Assembly (NCBI GenBank): GCA_035772735.1
Contig: JASDFA010000002.1
Coordinates: forward strand, 9,610,001 to 9,674,000
Length of the DNA stretch: 64,000 nt
Direction of reading: 5' to 3'
From: Datura wrightii
Taxonomy: Eukaryota; Streptophyta; Magnoliopsida; Solanales; Solanaceae
This document shows positions 1 to 10,634 of the stretch, in pieces (the first letter of the stretch is position 1; each line of letters begins with the position of its first letter). The notes under the pieces are model-generated. The model searched no databases, was not told where the DNA came from, and worked only from the letters and a program-made list of their open reading frames with translations. A program made the position numbers and the translations under genes.

Positions 1-870
1 GGATGGATCATTGTAACTGGCAGTGTCCATTTTCCAAGAAAATCATTAAGAGTATTCTCGTAATTTCTAAGTTCCTAATTACTAAACTACATCATTTTAA
101 GCCTTGAAAGGAGTGTTTAAGCGGATTTAGCCTATTCTAAGTCATTAGACTCCAATGCAGACAAGTTATTGAGAACCCTCTTCAAGATCAAGCGCGACTC
201 TCTCAATTCTTTACCCAATCTTCGTGGGATTTCAATGCTAGTTTGAGGATCAGTTTACCCAGGTTTGTAGGGCCATCAATGAGGGTTCCCTTCCACCCTT
301 ATGCCCTTTTCAAATTCATCAATTCAAGTATATGGATTTATAGGGTTTTAACACAATTTTATGAAATTCTCTATGATATGTTTATGGGTCTAATCCCCTC
401 ATGTTCTAAAGTATGTTTTAAGTCTAATAGGAAGATTTTATACATAATTTGATTATAAACTCTTGATTTCAATTTATTAGAAATTATGCCCAATTATGCA
501 AGTTGTGTGAAAAGTCAACCTTATGATTCATGATTTCAAGTATGATGAGATATCTAACATGAATGAATGTTCATCAATTTCTCATGTAAGAAGCCATGAT
601 TTTGACTTATGAAGTTTACTTCATGTATGCATGATTTTATGATTTAGACAAGCCCACATAAGTTAAGTATATTTTCGTGATTTAGCCAAGGCTAATAAGA
701 TTAACTTATCATATGTTTTGGAGTCAAAACTCCCAATGAAGCTTATGATATGTTTTGGAGTCAAGACCCCCAATGTCAGATTTCAGGCTATGTATAAATT
801 ATTATTTAGCTTCATTGAAACATGATGTGAGCACTATGCATATTCTTGAGAGTAGTGTCTAGCACCAAGA
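1..870 (+). repeat. 5' LTR of chromovirus A, left part outside the window
   Basis: The first ~230 bases match 7660-7865 closely (both begin GGATGGATCATTG). Since the 3' LTR starts at 7171, about 489 bases of this LTR lie upstream of the window. It ends near 870 at AGTAGTGTCTAGCACCAAG, a motif that LTRs K (41494, reverse strand) and J (50755, reverse strand) carry well before their U5 ends. The U5 end, primer site and gag start are therefore missing: sequence passes straight from LTR into the middle of gag. There is no intact ORF. Confidence 0.85.
711..775 (+). repeat. 37-bp tandem duplication inside LTR A
   Basis: ATATGTTTTGGAGTCAA begins at 711 and again at 748, each followed by a near-identical CCCAATG block. 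Two units of period ~37 bp are visible, the second slightly diverged. Confidence 0.8.
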
Positions 871-889
871 AAACTTAGGGTCCAACGTC

Positions 890-1710
890 CCTGACCCACC
901 TGAGTTTCTTGGGTCGAAGGTGGATGAGGACCCGCATAAGTTCCTTGAGGAGGTGCAGAAGATCACCCAGAATATGGGGGTGACAGGAGAGGAAAGCGCA
1001 GATTTAGCCGTCCTATAAGCTAAAAGGGGTTGCTTACATATGGTTTCACCAGTGGAAGGATAGCAGGGGAGTGAGAGAAGTCCCCATGAGTTAGGATGGG
1101 TTCGTGACTACTTTCTTGGACAGGTTCTATAGGAAGTTGAGGGAGGCAAAGGCAGTAGAGTTCATCAACATGAAGCAGCACCATAGGACTATCCAAGAGT
1201 ATGCCTTGGAGTTTACCCAGCTATCTAAGTATGTGCCGGAGATGGTTGCGAATCAGAGGGATCATATGAGCACATTTCTGAATGGAGTAGCAGATTCACT
1301 GGTCAAGAAGTGCCGGATCGCTATGCTGAATAGTGACCTGGATTTCTCGCAGTTGGTCATATACGCCTAGTAGATAGAGGCGGAGTAGATGAAGGAGAGG
1401 GAGAGAGAGGCAAAAAGGTCCAGGACAGGGAGTTATGGACAGTTCCAACAGAGGCCCGATGGTGGGCATCGCCCTCAGTCCCACCAGAGGTCATCAGCCC
1501 CAGCTCCATCATCAACTAGTGTTCCGTCCAAATCTAGGCATGATCAGAGGGGTAGAGCATGAGGCTCCATAGGCCAATGGAGCATGTAAGGAGAGCCCAA
1601 CATTACAACTTGTGGGAGATATGGTAGAAGGCATACAGGAGAGTGCTTAGAAGATTCAGGTGTGTGCTTCGTGTGTAGGCTTCCCAGACATCTACTTAGA
1701 GACTACTCTT
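890..1710 (+). pseudogene. gag: Gag fragment of chromovirus A (N-terminus deleted)
   Basis: Translation gives PPEFLGSKVDEDPHKFLEE from about 895, then the Retrotrans_gag-type segment at 1104-1370 (LDRFYRKLREAKAVEF, YALEFTQLSKYVPEM). A basic, Gln/Ser-rich tail and two degenerate CCHC knuckles follow at 1611-1646 and 1665-1706. Gag would form the capsid-like particle that packages element RNA. The N-terminal ~70 codons are missing and stops interrupt the frame (for example TAG at 1368). One Cys in each knuckle is Tyr (codons at 1620 and 1704), as in element G. Non-functional. Confidence 0.85.
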
Positions 1711-1779
1711 CAGCTAGATAGGACTATAGCAGAAGTCGTGACCTAGCCACTAGTTCAGCAACACCAACATGTTTAGCTA

Positions 1780-2467
1780 ACAGGGTGCATCTTCTAGTGC
1801 AAGTGGTGGTCAGCATCAGAATAGATTTTATGCACTATTATCTCGTTAGGAGCAGGAGGTCTCTCCCGATGTTGTCATTGGTATGTTATAAGTATTCCAT
1901 CTTGATGTGTATGCATTGTAAGATCCAGAGGCTACCTTATCTTTTTGTTACTCCTTATATTGCTATAAATTTTGGAGTCAGTCCCAAAATCTTTTTAGAA
2001 CCCTTCTCAGTCTCTACTCCAGTCAGTGACTCAATTATAGCTCGACAGATATACAAAAATGTCCCTATCACAGTCCTTCAAAAAGTCACCTGAGCTGACC
2101 TAGTAGAGTTAGACATAATTATTTTTAATATTATCTTTGGTATGGATTGGTTGCATTCATGTTATGCCTCAGTGAATTGTAGAACTCGTATGGTAGAGTT
2201 CTGATTTCCAGGTGATCCAATCCTAGAATATAAAGGTAGTTCAGCTGTGCCTATAGGTTGCTTTGTTTCCTATCTTAAGGCTGGGAAGATGATCTCTAAA
2301 GGTTGTGTATACCATCTAGTTTGTGTTAAGGATGCTACATCCGAGACCTCGACTCTTCAGTCAGTTCCTATAGTATGTGAGTACCCGGAGGTTTTTTCAG
2401 ATGATCTACCAAGAGTCCCTCCCGAGTGGGAGATTGACTTTGGTATTGACCTTCTCCCTGATACACA
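1780..2467 (+). pseudogene. pol: Protease to RT linker of chromovirus A pol
   Basis: The segment reads through the retropepsin region (SFVTPYIAINFGVSPK, then FGMDWLHSCYASVNC at ~2130) into the linker before RT (SVPIVCEYPEVFSDDLP, EIDFGIDLLPDTH). The usual catalytic DSG/DPG triad is degraded to DPEAT. Several in-frame stops are present. The gene resumes at 4046 after the solo LTR at 2468-4040. Compare the better preserved B copy at 11980-12600. Confidence 0.8.
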
Positions 2468-3499
2468 TGATAATGTTCAAATTCACTCGTCGCAAGGATG
2501 GAGTGTAAATGGTCGTTGGAAAAACAAATATACCCGATGAGTATCGGGGTCGAATCTCACAAGGAATTGAGTTAATAGTTCAAGATTTATAGACTAACTC
2601 AAACTACAATGCATCATTGTTCAATAATTGAAAAGTAAAATGGGGGGAAAAGGATAAAAACGATCCAATTCTAATTTATAACTAAGTGGGGGGAATTCCA
2701 ATTGTTGCATTCTCAAGTGAAATAGCTAGAGGTATGCTATGCATGGTCTAACAACTAAAATGGGATTTACTTCATTCCTTAGATTCAAATTTAGCATAGA
2801 TAGCAGGGGATAAATCACATTCTCTTGTTTCTCAATCCACAAGAATGTTTATGCCTTGGGTTTTCTCAAACCCCAAGGCCAAAATCACAACATCAACCAT
2901 AAGAGCTTGAGGAAGGATCAAACTATCTCTTGTGTAAATCCTTTAATGGAGTGAAAATGTGAGTTTTGACTATCTGTGGCTCAATCTCACACACCAACAC
3001 TCCAAATCCTCCTTATTATCTTCTCACCCAATTCTCATCTTTCTCTCTCAAGAAAAAGCAAGAAAAGTAAAGAAAAATTTATGTTAGCAACCATAATTTT
3101 TTACAATCAAACATTTAGAGAAGACAATAAATCTAAGCTTTTAATAATAATTCAAGAACAAATCATAAGTACACATTCATATATTCACACCCACCATGCA
3201 CACACCCCTAACTAGCAAGCTAGATCCATATATTTAAATAGAGAGAGAAGATACCAAGAGGAATTTCCTCAAAATTCATCATATGGGTTCACCAACTTGC
3301 TTCACAAGATCTGCAACAATGGTGGAATTCCCCCTTAATTGGGATTCCTCAAGAAGAAGAGCTTTATATATTACAATTCTATGTTGAGATAAATCTACAA
3401 AATTCCATGGATTGGTGAGTGAATAATTAGTGGTGTACAATGAGGGTTATATAAATATCTGTACTTTCTTATGTACTACTTTTCACAAGTGCCCATGGG

Positions 3500-3725
3500 T
3501 CTTCTAGGTGCTTTGGGACCTTTTTCGTACGTTTTTACCCCTCTTTGGACGGCTTTACTTGTGAAACACCGACGTTTTGCCGGTGCCAATCTGCGAACAA
3601 CCACTTGCTCACCAGTGGAAAACAATGGACTGGCAGGAGGAACCGACGCTTGGATCAATGATTGACCAGCAGTTGACCAGTGATTCGCCACTGCCAAATA
3701 GTTGCGGCCGATGCCAAATTCCTGC
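3500..3725. promoter_or_regulatory. GC-rich U3 tract of the solo LTR
   Basis: A stretch visibly richer in G+C than the flanking AT-rich DNA, with recurring CACTGG/CCAGTG, TTGACCAG and TGCCGG/CCGGTGCC words in both orientations. It sits just upstream (minus sense) of a TATATAA-type box, the position expected for U3 promoter elements. Function is inferred from position only. Confidence 0.45.
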
Positions 3726-4013
3726 CGGACAGTAACTATTTCATTTCACCCGTGTTTCGCATGTCCAGATTCGTGTTTCACCATTTCAATGCATGTCCTA
3801 GCACCTCTGTTTTTTTTGAGTTCAAGTCATTCATTATCTCTATCTCCTTTCCTTTAAATGCCAACTCATCAAATTTCATCTCAAATTTCATGCTATTTTC
3901 TCAATTTCATGCTTTCTCTACTCAAGTTAAGTACCTTCAAAATCAAGGAGAACAGACATAAAATCCACCTAAATTACTTGAAAAGTAAACATAAATTCAT
4001 GTCTAAAATCCTA

Positions 4014-4038
4014 ATGAGTTGGTAAATTACCAACTCAT
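4014..4038. repeat. 25-nt palindrome at the U3 terminus of the solo LTR
   Basis: ATGAGTTGGTAA (4014-4025) and TTACCAACTCAT (4027-4038) are perfect reverse complements around a single base. The palindrome ends two bases from the LTR terminus (CA at 4039-4040). Comparable stems sit at the same place in LTRs C, F and H. Confidence 0.9.
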
Positions 4039-4045
4039 CAACGCA

Positions 4046-4900
4046 ACCTATATCCATTTCTCCTTATAGAATGGCTCCAGCTAAGCTAAAGAAGTTGAAA
4101 GATCTCCTAGATAAGGGATTCATTAGGCCTAGTAAATCCCATGGGGTGCTCTAGTTCTTTCTGTATGAAAGAAGGATGGTTCCCTTAGAATGTGCATTGA
4201 TTATCGGTAGTTGAATAAGGTAACGGTCAAGAATAGGTATCACCTCCCCAGGATTGATGACTTGTTTGACCGGCTTTAGGGTGCTAGGTGCTTTTCTAAG
4301 ATAGATCTCAGATCCACCTATCACTAGCTTAGAGTTAGAGAGAGTGAAATTTTGAAGACAGCCTTCAAGACTCGGTATGATCACTATGAGTTTATAGCTA
4401 TGTCTTTTGGACTAACCAATGCCACTGCAACTTTTACGGTTTTGATGAACAGGGTGTTCAAGAAGTATTTGGATATGTTCATGATTGTCTTCATAGATGA
4501 TATTCTCATATATTCTCGGAGCAAGGAGGAACATGTCTCTCATTTGAGGACTATGTTACAAACTCTCAAGGATCACCGGCTATTTGCAAAACTCAGCAAG
4601 TATGAGTTTTGGTTGAACTCAGTAGCATTTTTGGGCCATGTGGTGTCTAGAGAGGATGTGCAAGTGGACTCTCAAAAGATAGAGATAGTGAAGAATTGGC
4701 CTAGACCTGTTAGTCCCTCAAACATTAGGAGCTTTTTGGGTTTAACTGACTACTACAGGAGATTCATTGAGGTATTTTCATCCATTTCAGCACCATTTAC
4801 TAAGTTTACCTAGAAAAAGGTCAAATTTCAATGGTCGGATGCTTGTGAGAGAAGTTTTCAAGAGTTAAAGACTCGACTCACTTCATCCTAATATTGACCC
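4046..4900 (+). pseudogene. pol: Reverse transcriptase of chromovirus A
   Basis: RT fingers and palm can be followed: KDLLDKGFIRPSKS, then LNKVTVKNRY, then a longer open stretch (4352-4813) holding SFGLTNATATF, the catalytic FIDD at 4490-4501, ILIYSRSKEEH, FLGHVVS and the thumb SFLGLTDYYRRFIE. It would copy element RNA into cDNA. Stops include TAG in the conserved YRQLNK motif (~4207) and TAG at 4812. Frameshifts separate the blocks. Confidence 0.9.
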
Positions 4901-5400
4901 TACCAGAGGGCACAAATGGATTTGTTGTATATTGTGATGCCTCTAGGGTTGGTCTCAGTTGCCTGTTGGTGCATCATGGTAAGGTCATTATGTATGCCTC
5001 TAGACAACTTAAGACTCATGAGAAGAATTACCTGACGCATGACCTAGAGGTATGAGTGGTATTATTGCCGAATTGATAGTATTTTATTGGAATAATTACC
5101 ATTCAAAAATAACTTTTAATACCAAAACTACTAACTACTTTTGTAATGGCTTGCCAGCTGTTGTGTTTGCATTGAACATTTGGAGGCACTATTTTTATGG
5201 GATGCATGTGTATGTGTTCACGGACCACAAGAGCCTTCAGTATGTGTTCACTCAAAAGGACCTAAATTACGGTAAAAGAGATGGCTAGATCTTCTCAAGG
5301 ACTATATCATGAGTGCCCTTTATCATCCAAGCAAGGCCAATCTAGTGGCGGATGCTCTCAACAAGTTGTCCATGGAGAGTGTGTCTCATGTTGAGAATGG
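4890..5400 (+). pseudogene. pol: RNase H of chromovirus A, interrupted
   Basis: RNase H motifs read FVVYCDASRVGL (~4920), then YASRQLKTHEKNYLTHDLE. The frame is broken by a ~107-bp insertion (5051-5157) and resumes as AVVFALNIWRHYFYGMHVYVFTDHKSLQYV. It ends in the linker HPSKANLVADALNKLS (5327-5360). It would degrade RNA in RNA:DNA hybrids. Confidence 0.85.
5051..5157. mobile_element. Short AT-rich insertion in RNase H, unclassified
   Basis: About 107 bp separates the codons for THDLE from AVVFAL; no other copy of this gene in the window has it. It contains GGTATTA near the left and TAATACC towards the right (7-bp inverted arms), but no clear terminal inverted repeat or target duplication. 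A degraded MITE or filler DNA is possible. Confidence 0.4.
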
Positions 5401-6420
5401 GAGAAAGGAGTTAGCAAAGGATATCCATAGGCTTGCTCATTTAGGGTTTTGCCTTATTGACTTGACAAATGGTGGGGTGGTTTTTCAGAATGTGTTGAAA
5501 TATTCATTAGTGACTGTAGTCAAGGCTAGGAAAGATGAGGATCCTATTCTAGTGAAGATAAAGGAAGCTGTTCAAAATTAGAATGTGGAGGTCTTCTCCC
5601 AAAGGGGAGATGGTGTACTTTGATATTAGGGTCGATTGTGTGTGCCAGCTATTGATGACTTGAGAGAGTGGATGTTGAGCGAGGATTATGGCTCTTAGTA
5701 TTCTATCCACCCAGGTGCCACAATGATATACCATGATCTATGGGAAGTCTATTGGTGGAATGACATGAAGAAGGACATAACGGAGTTCGTGGCTAAGTGT
5801 CCAAATTGTCAACAAGTGAAGGTTGAGAATTATAGACCTAGGGATATGCTTTAGGATATTAGCATTGTTGCTTGGAAGTGGGAAGAGATAATGTGGATTT
5901 TATTACAGGTTTGCCTCGTACCCCCGACAGTACGACTCTATATGGGTGATTGTGAGCAGGTTGACCAAATCAGCCCGTTTCCAACTGGTCAGAACTACCA
6001 ATTCTGTTGAGGATTATGATAGACTATACATTCAAGAGTTAGTTTGGTTGCATGGAGTTCCCTATTCCATCATTTCAGACAGGGCTACTCAATTTACCTC
6101 ACTATTTTGGAAATTGTTTTAGAAAGGACTTAGTACTCAGGTCACAACTTTTCACCCACAGACAGATTGTCAGTCTAAGCAGACCATTCAGACTTCTGAG
6201 GATATGTTGAGAGTCTATGTGATTGATTTCAAGGGTAGTTGGTATGATCACTTGCCTCTCATCGAATTTGCTTACAACAACAGTTATCACTCCAATATTT
6301 ATGTGGCTCCGTTTGAGGCTCTTTATGGGTGGAGGTGTAGATCACCTATTGGATGGTCTAAGATAGGTGAGGCTACATTGATAGAGCCAGACTTAGATCA
6401 TGAGGCCATGGAGAAAGTTT
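5400..6420 (+). pseudogene. pol: Integrase of chromovirus A
   Basis: The zinc-binding N-domain end is recognisable at ~5740-5815 (YWWNDMKKDITEFVAKCPNCQQ). The core catalytic domain follows in broken frames, with PYSIISDRATQF-like sequence at ~6061-6095 and HPQTD at ~6157. Region 6204-6422 encodes LPLIEFAYNNSYHSNI and APFEALYGWRCRSPIGW. Many stops and shifts are present. It would insert cDNA into chromosomes. Confidence 0.85.
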
Positions 6421-6900
6421 AGCTTATTAGAGAAAGGCTAAAAACAACTTAGATTCATAAGAAATCTTATGTGCATGTGAGGAAGAGAGAGCTTGAGTTT
6501 GAGGCGGATGATTGGGTATTTCTGAAGGTGTCTCTCATGAAGGGAGTGATAAGGTTCGGAAAGAAAGGGAAGTTTAGTCCCTGATATGTTGGTCCTTATA
6601 TAATTCTGTGGCGAGTTGGCAAGGTGACATATAAGTCGGAGTTACTAGCAGAGTTAGCTTCGGTATATCCAATTTTCCATGTCCCTATTGAAGAATTGCA
6701 TTGGTGACCCATCTTTAGTTGTTCAGGTGGAGAGCATAGGTATGAAGGATAGCCTTACTTATGAGGAGGTTCAGGTTGAGATCCTTGATCTTCATGTTCG
6801 TAAGTTCAGGAACAAGGAAGTAGCTTCAGTGAAGGTTTGTGGAGGAATCAGCTTGTTGAGGGAGCTACGTGGGAAACGAAGTAGATATGATAGCTAGATA
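6420..6900 (+). pseudogene. pol: Integrase C-terminus and chromodomain-like tail of element A
   Basis: Reads RKRELEFEADDWVFLKVSLMKGV, a GPY-type block (VGPYIILWRVGKV), then the stretch around 6679-6897 with SLTYEEVQVEILDLHVRKFRNKEVASVKV. The latter resembles the C-terminal chromodomain of Tekay/Del elements, thought to direct integration to heterochromatin. Frameshifts at ~6690 and ~6850. Confidence 0.75.
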
Positions 6901-7158
6901 CCCATATCTTTTCCCTTCTGGTTCAGTTTCAGCATGAGGTATCGACTTCTTTCTTAGTACTCTATTATATTTCATGATAAGCTCATGCCTCTAACTTTCT
7001 TTCATGTATATATATTTCATGAATTCAGTTTAGTCATGTATTTTAGTTCGGAGTCAGTCACTACGTCAGTTTTCAGCTTCAGTTGTACAGTTTTGGGATG
7101 CAGTTCCTTCCCTATCCTTTCAGTGTGCTTAGTCTACATTCAAGGATGAATGTTCCTA
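6901..7158 (+). other. 3' untranslated spacer of element A
   Basis: Non-coding, T-rich spacer between pol and the polypurine tract. It ends with CAAGGATGAATGTTCCTAAG, a block also seen before the B PPT (GAGGATGAATGTTCTTAAG at ~15621) and, on the reverse strand, near 45600. Confidence 0.6.
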
Positions 7159-7170
7159 AGGGGGAGACAA
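7159..7170 (+). other. Polypurine tract of element A
   Basis: AGGGGGAGACAA directly precedes the LTR start TGTAACACCCC at 7171. It is the plus-strand DNA priming site. Confidence 0.85.
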
Positions 7171-7865
7171 TGTAACACCCCAAAAGTCCCTAAGATCAGA
7201 CCCAGGGGTTTAATCAGAGAAAATAGGGAAAAATTACAACTGAGTCACAGAACATATCAAGGGACGAGCCGTTGTGGGAAGAAATGACTCGTGGTATGCC
7301 TCGTTATAAGCCTTCAGTTAGTCCCTCTTAGTAACAATGATCCTAGCAGTGACTTATTGGAGGATCCAATAGGTTGTCATGATCAGTTGTTGAGTGGAGT
7401 CCAGTAAAGGGTTGGAGATAGTTCAAAAGCAACGGGCAGGTACAATGACCCGTTGGGGAGAGTAATGACCCGTTATAGGGATCCGTCGTTTTGAAGTAAC
7501 GCAGATGAGGTAGTGATGAAAATGGAAGAAGCAGCGGATCATTTTTTCTCATAATGACCCATCATGTCAATCGTTGGTGAGGGAATCAACTGATGACCAG
7601 AACTGCCTCAAGGAACGACGAATGATCCAGTGAACCGTCGTATCCTACAATGACTCGTTGGATGGATCATTGTAACTGGCAGTGTCCATTTTCCTAGAGA
7701 ATTATTAAGGGCATTTTCATAATTTAAAAGCTCCTAATTCCTAAACTATGTAGTTTTAAGTCCTGAAAGGAGGGTTTAGTCTATTCTAAGTCATTAGACT
7801 CCTATGCAAGTTATTGAGAACCCTCTTCAAGATCAAGCTAGAACTCTCCCAATTCTTTCCCCAAT
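7171..7865 (+). repeat. 3' LTR of chromovirus A, cut by the B insertion
   Basis: Starts TGTAACACCCCAAAAGTCCC. From 7660 on it matches window position 1 on. It stops at 7865 exactly where the B LTR begins. The matching right-hand part (expected to resemble 215-870) is not found elsewhere in the window, so it was lost with the right end of B. U3 carries repeated ATGACTCGTGG/ATGACCCGTTG/GACTCGTTGG words at 7280-7660. Confidence 0.9.
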
Positions 7866-8744
7866 TGTTACACCCCGTAAAATTTCAATGAATAAATAGC
7901 CTAATGGCATGTTGATTAAAGGATTTAGTGTTAAAAAAAAGAGGGGAAAGTCGGCTTTTTTTTCAAATATAACTATAATTTCCAGAAAACAGAGGATATA
8001 GCCAAGATTAAGGAAAAACCCACAACATTTATATATATTTCCTTCCGATTACGCTACGAAACGCGGTCTAAACTCCATTCTGGCTTAGATACTGAGGTAT
8101 AAAGTTGCAGAGAGCAATCTTACGGAGTTGGTTTCGGGAAATTTGGCCGGCGAAATGTCGTGCTACCGAGGTAAAGTAAATAAAATTTCTTTAAATTAGT
8201 ACCAATGTGTTCCTAGCCTTACAATGAGCATTTATCCCTTCTGGACTATCAAGAAAATAACGAGTTTTTGATCGTTTTATGATAAGTCGAAGCTTGGGAT
8301 AAATATATATCAAAAGTGATAATTTCTCCCGGATATTAATGTATTTAGTTCTAATTGACATATATATGAATGTAGTTGGGAGAAACAGCAGAAGTACCGA
8401 CGGAAATCACATCGGTCAGTCGGGTACTCAGAAACCAGGTATGTAAAGCTATTCTTTCGGCAAGCCAGGAAATACAGTCTAGAAAATAAATAGAATAAAG
8501 GCTATTAACAGATACCCAACGTACAGGAACGATTTCAGTACAACTTCCAGCAAGCCTGCTAGTATATCATTACGTATCATGCAATAATCAGAATAATGGA
8601 TAGTCAGATGATTTCAGATAGTAATGTGGTATCCTCTAGTAGCTCAACATGTTCTTACGTAATACCTAGAATGGAAGTTGTAAAAGCAGTATAATGAATT
8701 AGCAAGATTACAGATAGTATGTATTATATTTGTTTAGACTGTAT

Positions 8745-8935
8745 CCGGTAATAGATGGCACATTTTATATTATTGAGCCATATCCAGTTATAGATGGCAT
8801 GTTCTATGTTACAGAGTTATATCCAGATATAATTAGATCAGTAATCAGATATAGAAATAGCTCCAGACACCGATATAACTTCAGATACAGATATAGCTCC
8901 AGAAACAGATATGGCTCTAGAAACTAATATAGCTT
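8745..8935 (+). repeat. Short direct repeats in B LTR (AGATATAGCTCCAGA)
   Basis: A run of 15-20-bp degenerate repeats of AGATATAGCTCCAGAAAC/TATCCAGTTATAGATGG type. It is also present in LTR2 at ~16523-16713. Confidence 0.7.
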
Positions 8936-9269
8936 CAAATCACGGATAACAATAATTAGATAAACATATAAAGGCCAGGTAGTAGTTAGCCCAGAAATCA
9001 GAAACAGTGCAAAACAGAATATAGCATCAGTTATTTAATACGGACTGACCTTGAAATAAAAAAAGAGAATATGATTAGTATTTCTCATTTGAGCATACTT
9101 GCTGTGTATGTGTTTTGCATGTTGAGACTTTTTATGGCATGTGGGCATCCTTTAGCATCCCCGCCGCCCCTGGGTTATAGCTGTGTCGATACCAGATTCA
9201 GATACCGCCCCCAGCTGGGCGATGCCGTCCGCCTAGAGGATGATGATGGCTGACCACCATAATAATACA

Positions 9270-9500
9270 GTCCAGATTACCCTACTTGCAGGGGTAGTTC
9301 AGTTCGCTCTGAGCAGAGCCAGACTACCCTGTTTGCAGGGGCAGACTACTCTGTGTGCGCTTATGGCCGGGGGCAGTTTCAGAATACAGATTTTTTTTTA
9401 TAAAATTACCCTGTTGCGTGTTTGCACCCAGGGGCAGTTTCAGTCACAGATACAGTAGCAGATTACCCCGTTGAGCGCTTGCGCCCAGAGGCAGGAGTCT
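9270..9500 (+). repeat. Degenerate tandem repeats in B LTR (AGACTACCCTGTTTGCAGGG)
   Basis: Four or five imperfect units share AGAYTACCCYRTTGCRNGTT followed by a GGGGCAG box. They recur in LTR2 (~17050-17275) and LTR3 (~19965-20195). Confidence 0.7.
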
Positions 9501-9895
9501 TTGGACTCAGACACAGTTCATTGTCAGAGGCCAAGGCTTGAGCTACGTACCCAAGGGGGCTGGTAGGAGGAGCTCACAATTATCAGATGAGTGTAGTGAC
9601 TTATTTTTGGTTGGTTTAGACCCGGGTAGGGGTAAATAGATTGATCTGTTGGTTGGCACCTTCCGGCTTATGGGGGTCGGTCAGGTAATGTGTGTATGTA
9701 TATGTATATCTATATGTGCTGTTAGATACTGATATACAGTAGGACTACACATCGTCAGGTACGCCCAGTTTAGTTACAGAATAGGTAAACTCTCCCCAGT
9801 TATCCTCAGCCAGATAGACTCAGCTACTTCTTGCTTATATGTCATGTTATTGTTGTTACCCATTTTAGTTGTATATTTCAGTTTGCTTTACATGC

Positions 9896-9914
9896 TCAGT
9901 ACCTGTGGTACTGA
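9896..9914 (+). promoter_or_regulatory. Conserved TCAGTAC...GTACTGA stem-loop in the B LTR
   Basis: TCAGTAC - CTGTG - GTACTGA gives a 7-bp perfect stem with a 5-nt loop. The same arms occur at 17673-17691, 20589-20607, 34649-34669 and 60250-60270, and with one mismatch on the minus strand at 43426-43446. Placement in the last part of the LTR suggests the R region. Confidence 0.7.
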
Positions 9915-10438
9915 CGCCCGTGGGGGCGCTGCACTACTTGCCTGCAGGTACACATAGATGAGGAGTCGATCCCTCGTGATCCAGTCAGCAGAGTTATCAG
10001 CTCCTATTCTCTGGAGCAAGACAGTTGGTGGTTGTTCCTATTTCTTTCTTGATTACAGTTTGGGTAGCTCGGGGCCCTGTCCCGACCATTCTATTATTAC
10101 TTCCTAGAGGCTTGCAGTCTGATGTTTCCCTGTGGTGGTGGAGCCGGTCGTGTGGGGCAGTGCATGTATATATGTGTTTAGTTGTTGATGTTTCCCGCGT
10201 AGGGCCTTCTTCTAGTTATAGTTAGTGACCTTGTCGGTCACAAATGTGAATAGCAATTGCTTCAGATTATAGTGTCGTTGTTCTGGTTAGCTACTGTGCA
10301 TTGCAGGTGGCTATAGGCCTAATCAGCCGGGGGCTGTATTTACAACCGCTATATAGCTGGTTCATTTCTTGAAATAGAGCCAGAGTCTAGTAGGCACCAG
10401 GTGCCCGTCATACCCCCCAAGGTGGGGTGTGAAAAACT

Positions 10439-10452
10439 TGGTATCAGAGCAG
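10439..10452 (+). other. Primer binding site of internal1 (initiator Met type)
   Basis: TGGTATCAGAGCAG lies 4 bases after the LTR end. It matches the start of the usual plant initiator-Met PBS (TGGTATCAGAGC). Confidence 0.88.
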
Positions 10453-10622
10453 TTCGTGTCCCAGGGAGTCTGCAAGCCGTGCTAAGTAGCGTCTTCTCTA
10501 TGGATATGTTGTGAACCACATACTATGGGCAGGAGGCTGCGAGGCATAATAGGATGGTTACCCTTCTTTCATACTCAGTCGTGCCATAGCACAGTACAGT
10601 ATAGGGTTGGTTCTTTTGAAAC
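10453..10622 (+). other. Gag leader of B internal1
   Basis: Untranslated leader between PBS and gag. It is also present at 18230-18400 and, before the C insertion, at 21145-21302. Confidence 0.7.
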
Positions 10623-10634
10623 TTACCACCCTCT

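Larger units (their letters stand above)
2468..4040 (-). mobile_element. Solo LTR inserted in RT of element A, with target duplication
   Basis: It begins TG and ends CA on the + strand. It is flanked by ACACA (2463-2467) and ACGCA (4041-4045), a 5-bp target duplication with one difference. Removing it rejoins the A reading ...LLPDTH | QPISI... The minus orientation is inferred from three things: the U3-like end (right) carries a GC-rich tract at ~3500-3720, a TATATAA-type box lies beyond it at ~3447-3455, and the layout matches LTRs C, F and H. The last 27 bases hold a near-perfect palindrome. No primer site, PPT or coding region is present, so it is best read as the product of LTR-LTR recombination. 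Confidence 0.8.
7866..10434 (+). repeat. LTR1 of chromovirus cluster B
   Basis: Begins TGTTACACCCC and ends GGGGTGTGAAA (copy 2 ends GGGGTGTGACA), so the ends are imperfect inverted repeats. Length ~2.57 kb. It was inserted into the 3' LTR of A after CCAAT; the right target duplication is not recoverable. Short direct repeats occupy 8745-8935 and 9270-9500, and an R-like stem-loop lies at 9896-9914. Open frames such as 9071-9253 recur in the other two LTR copies only because the LTR is repeated. Confidence 0.93.

Noticed and set aside
9071..9253. 60-66-codon ORFs repeated in LTR1, LTR2 and LTR3 of B (also 10025, 16849, 17802, 19765, 20718)
   Set aside because: They sit wholly in LTR DNA and recur with it. 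No family resemblance and no start context worth noting.
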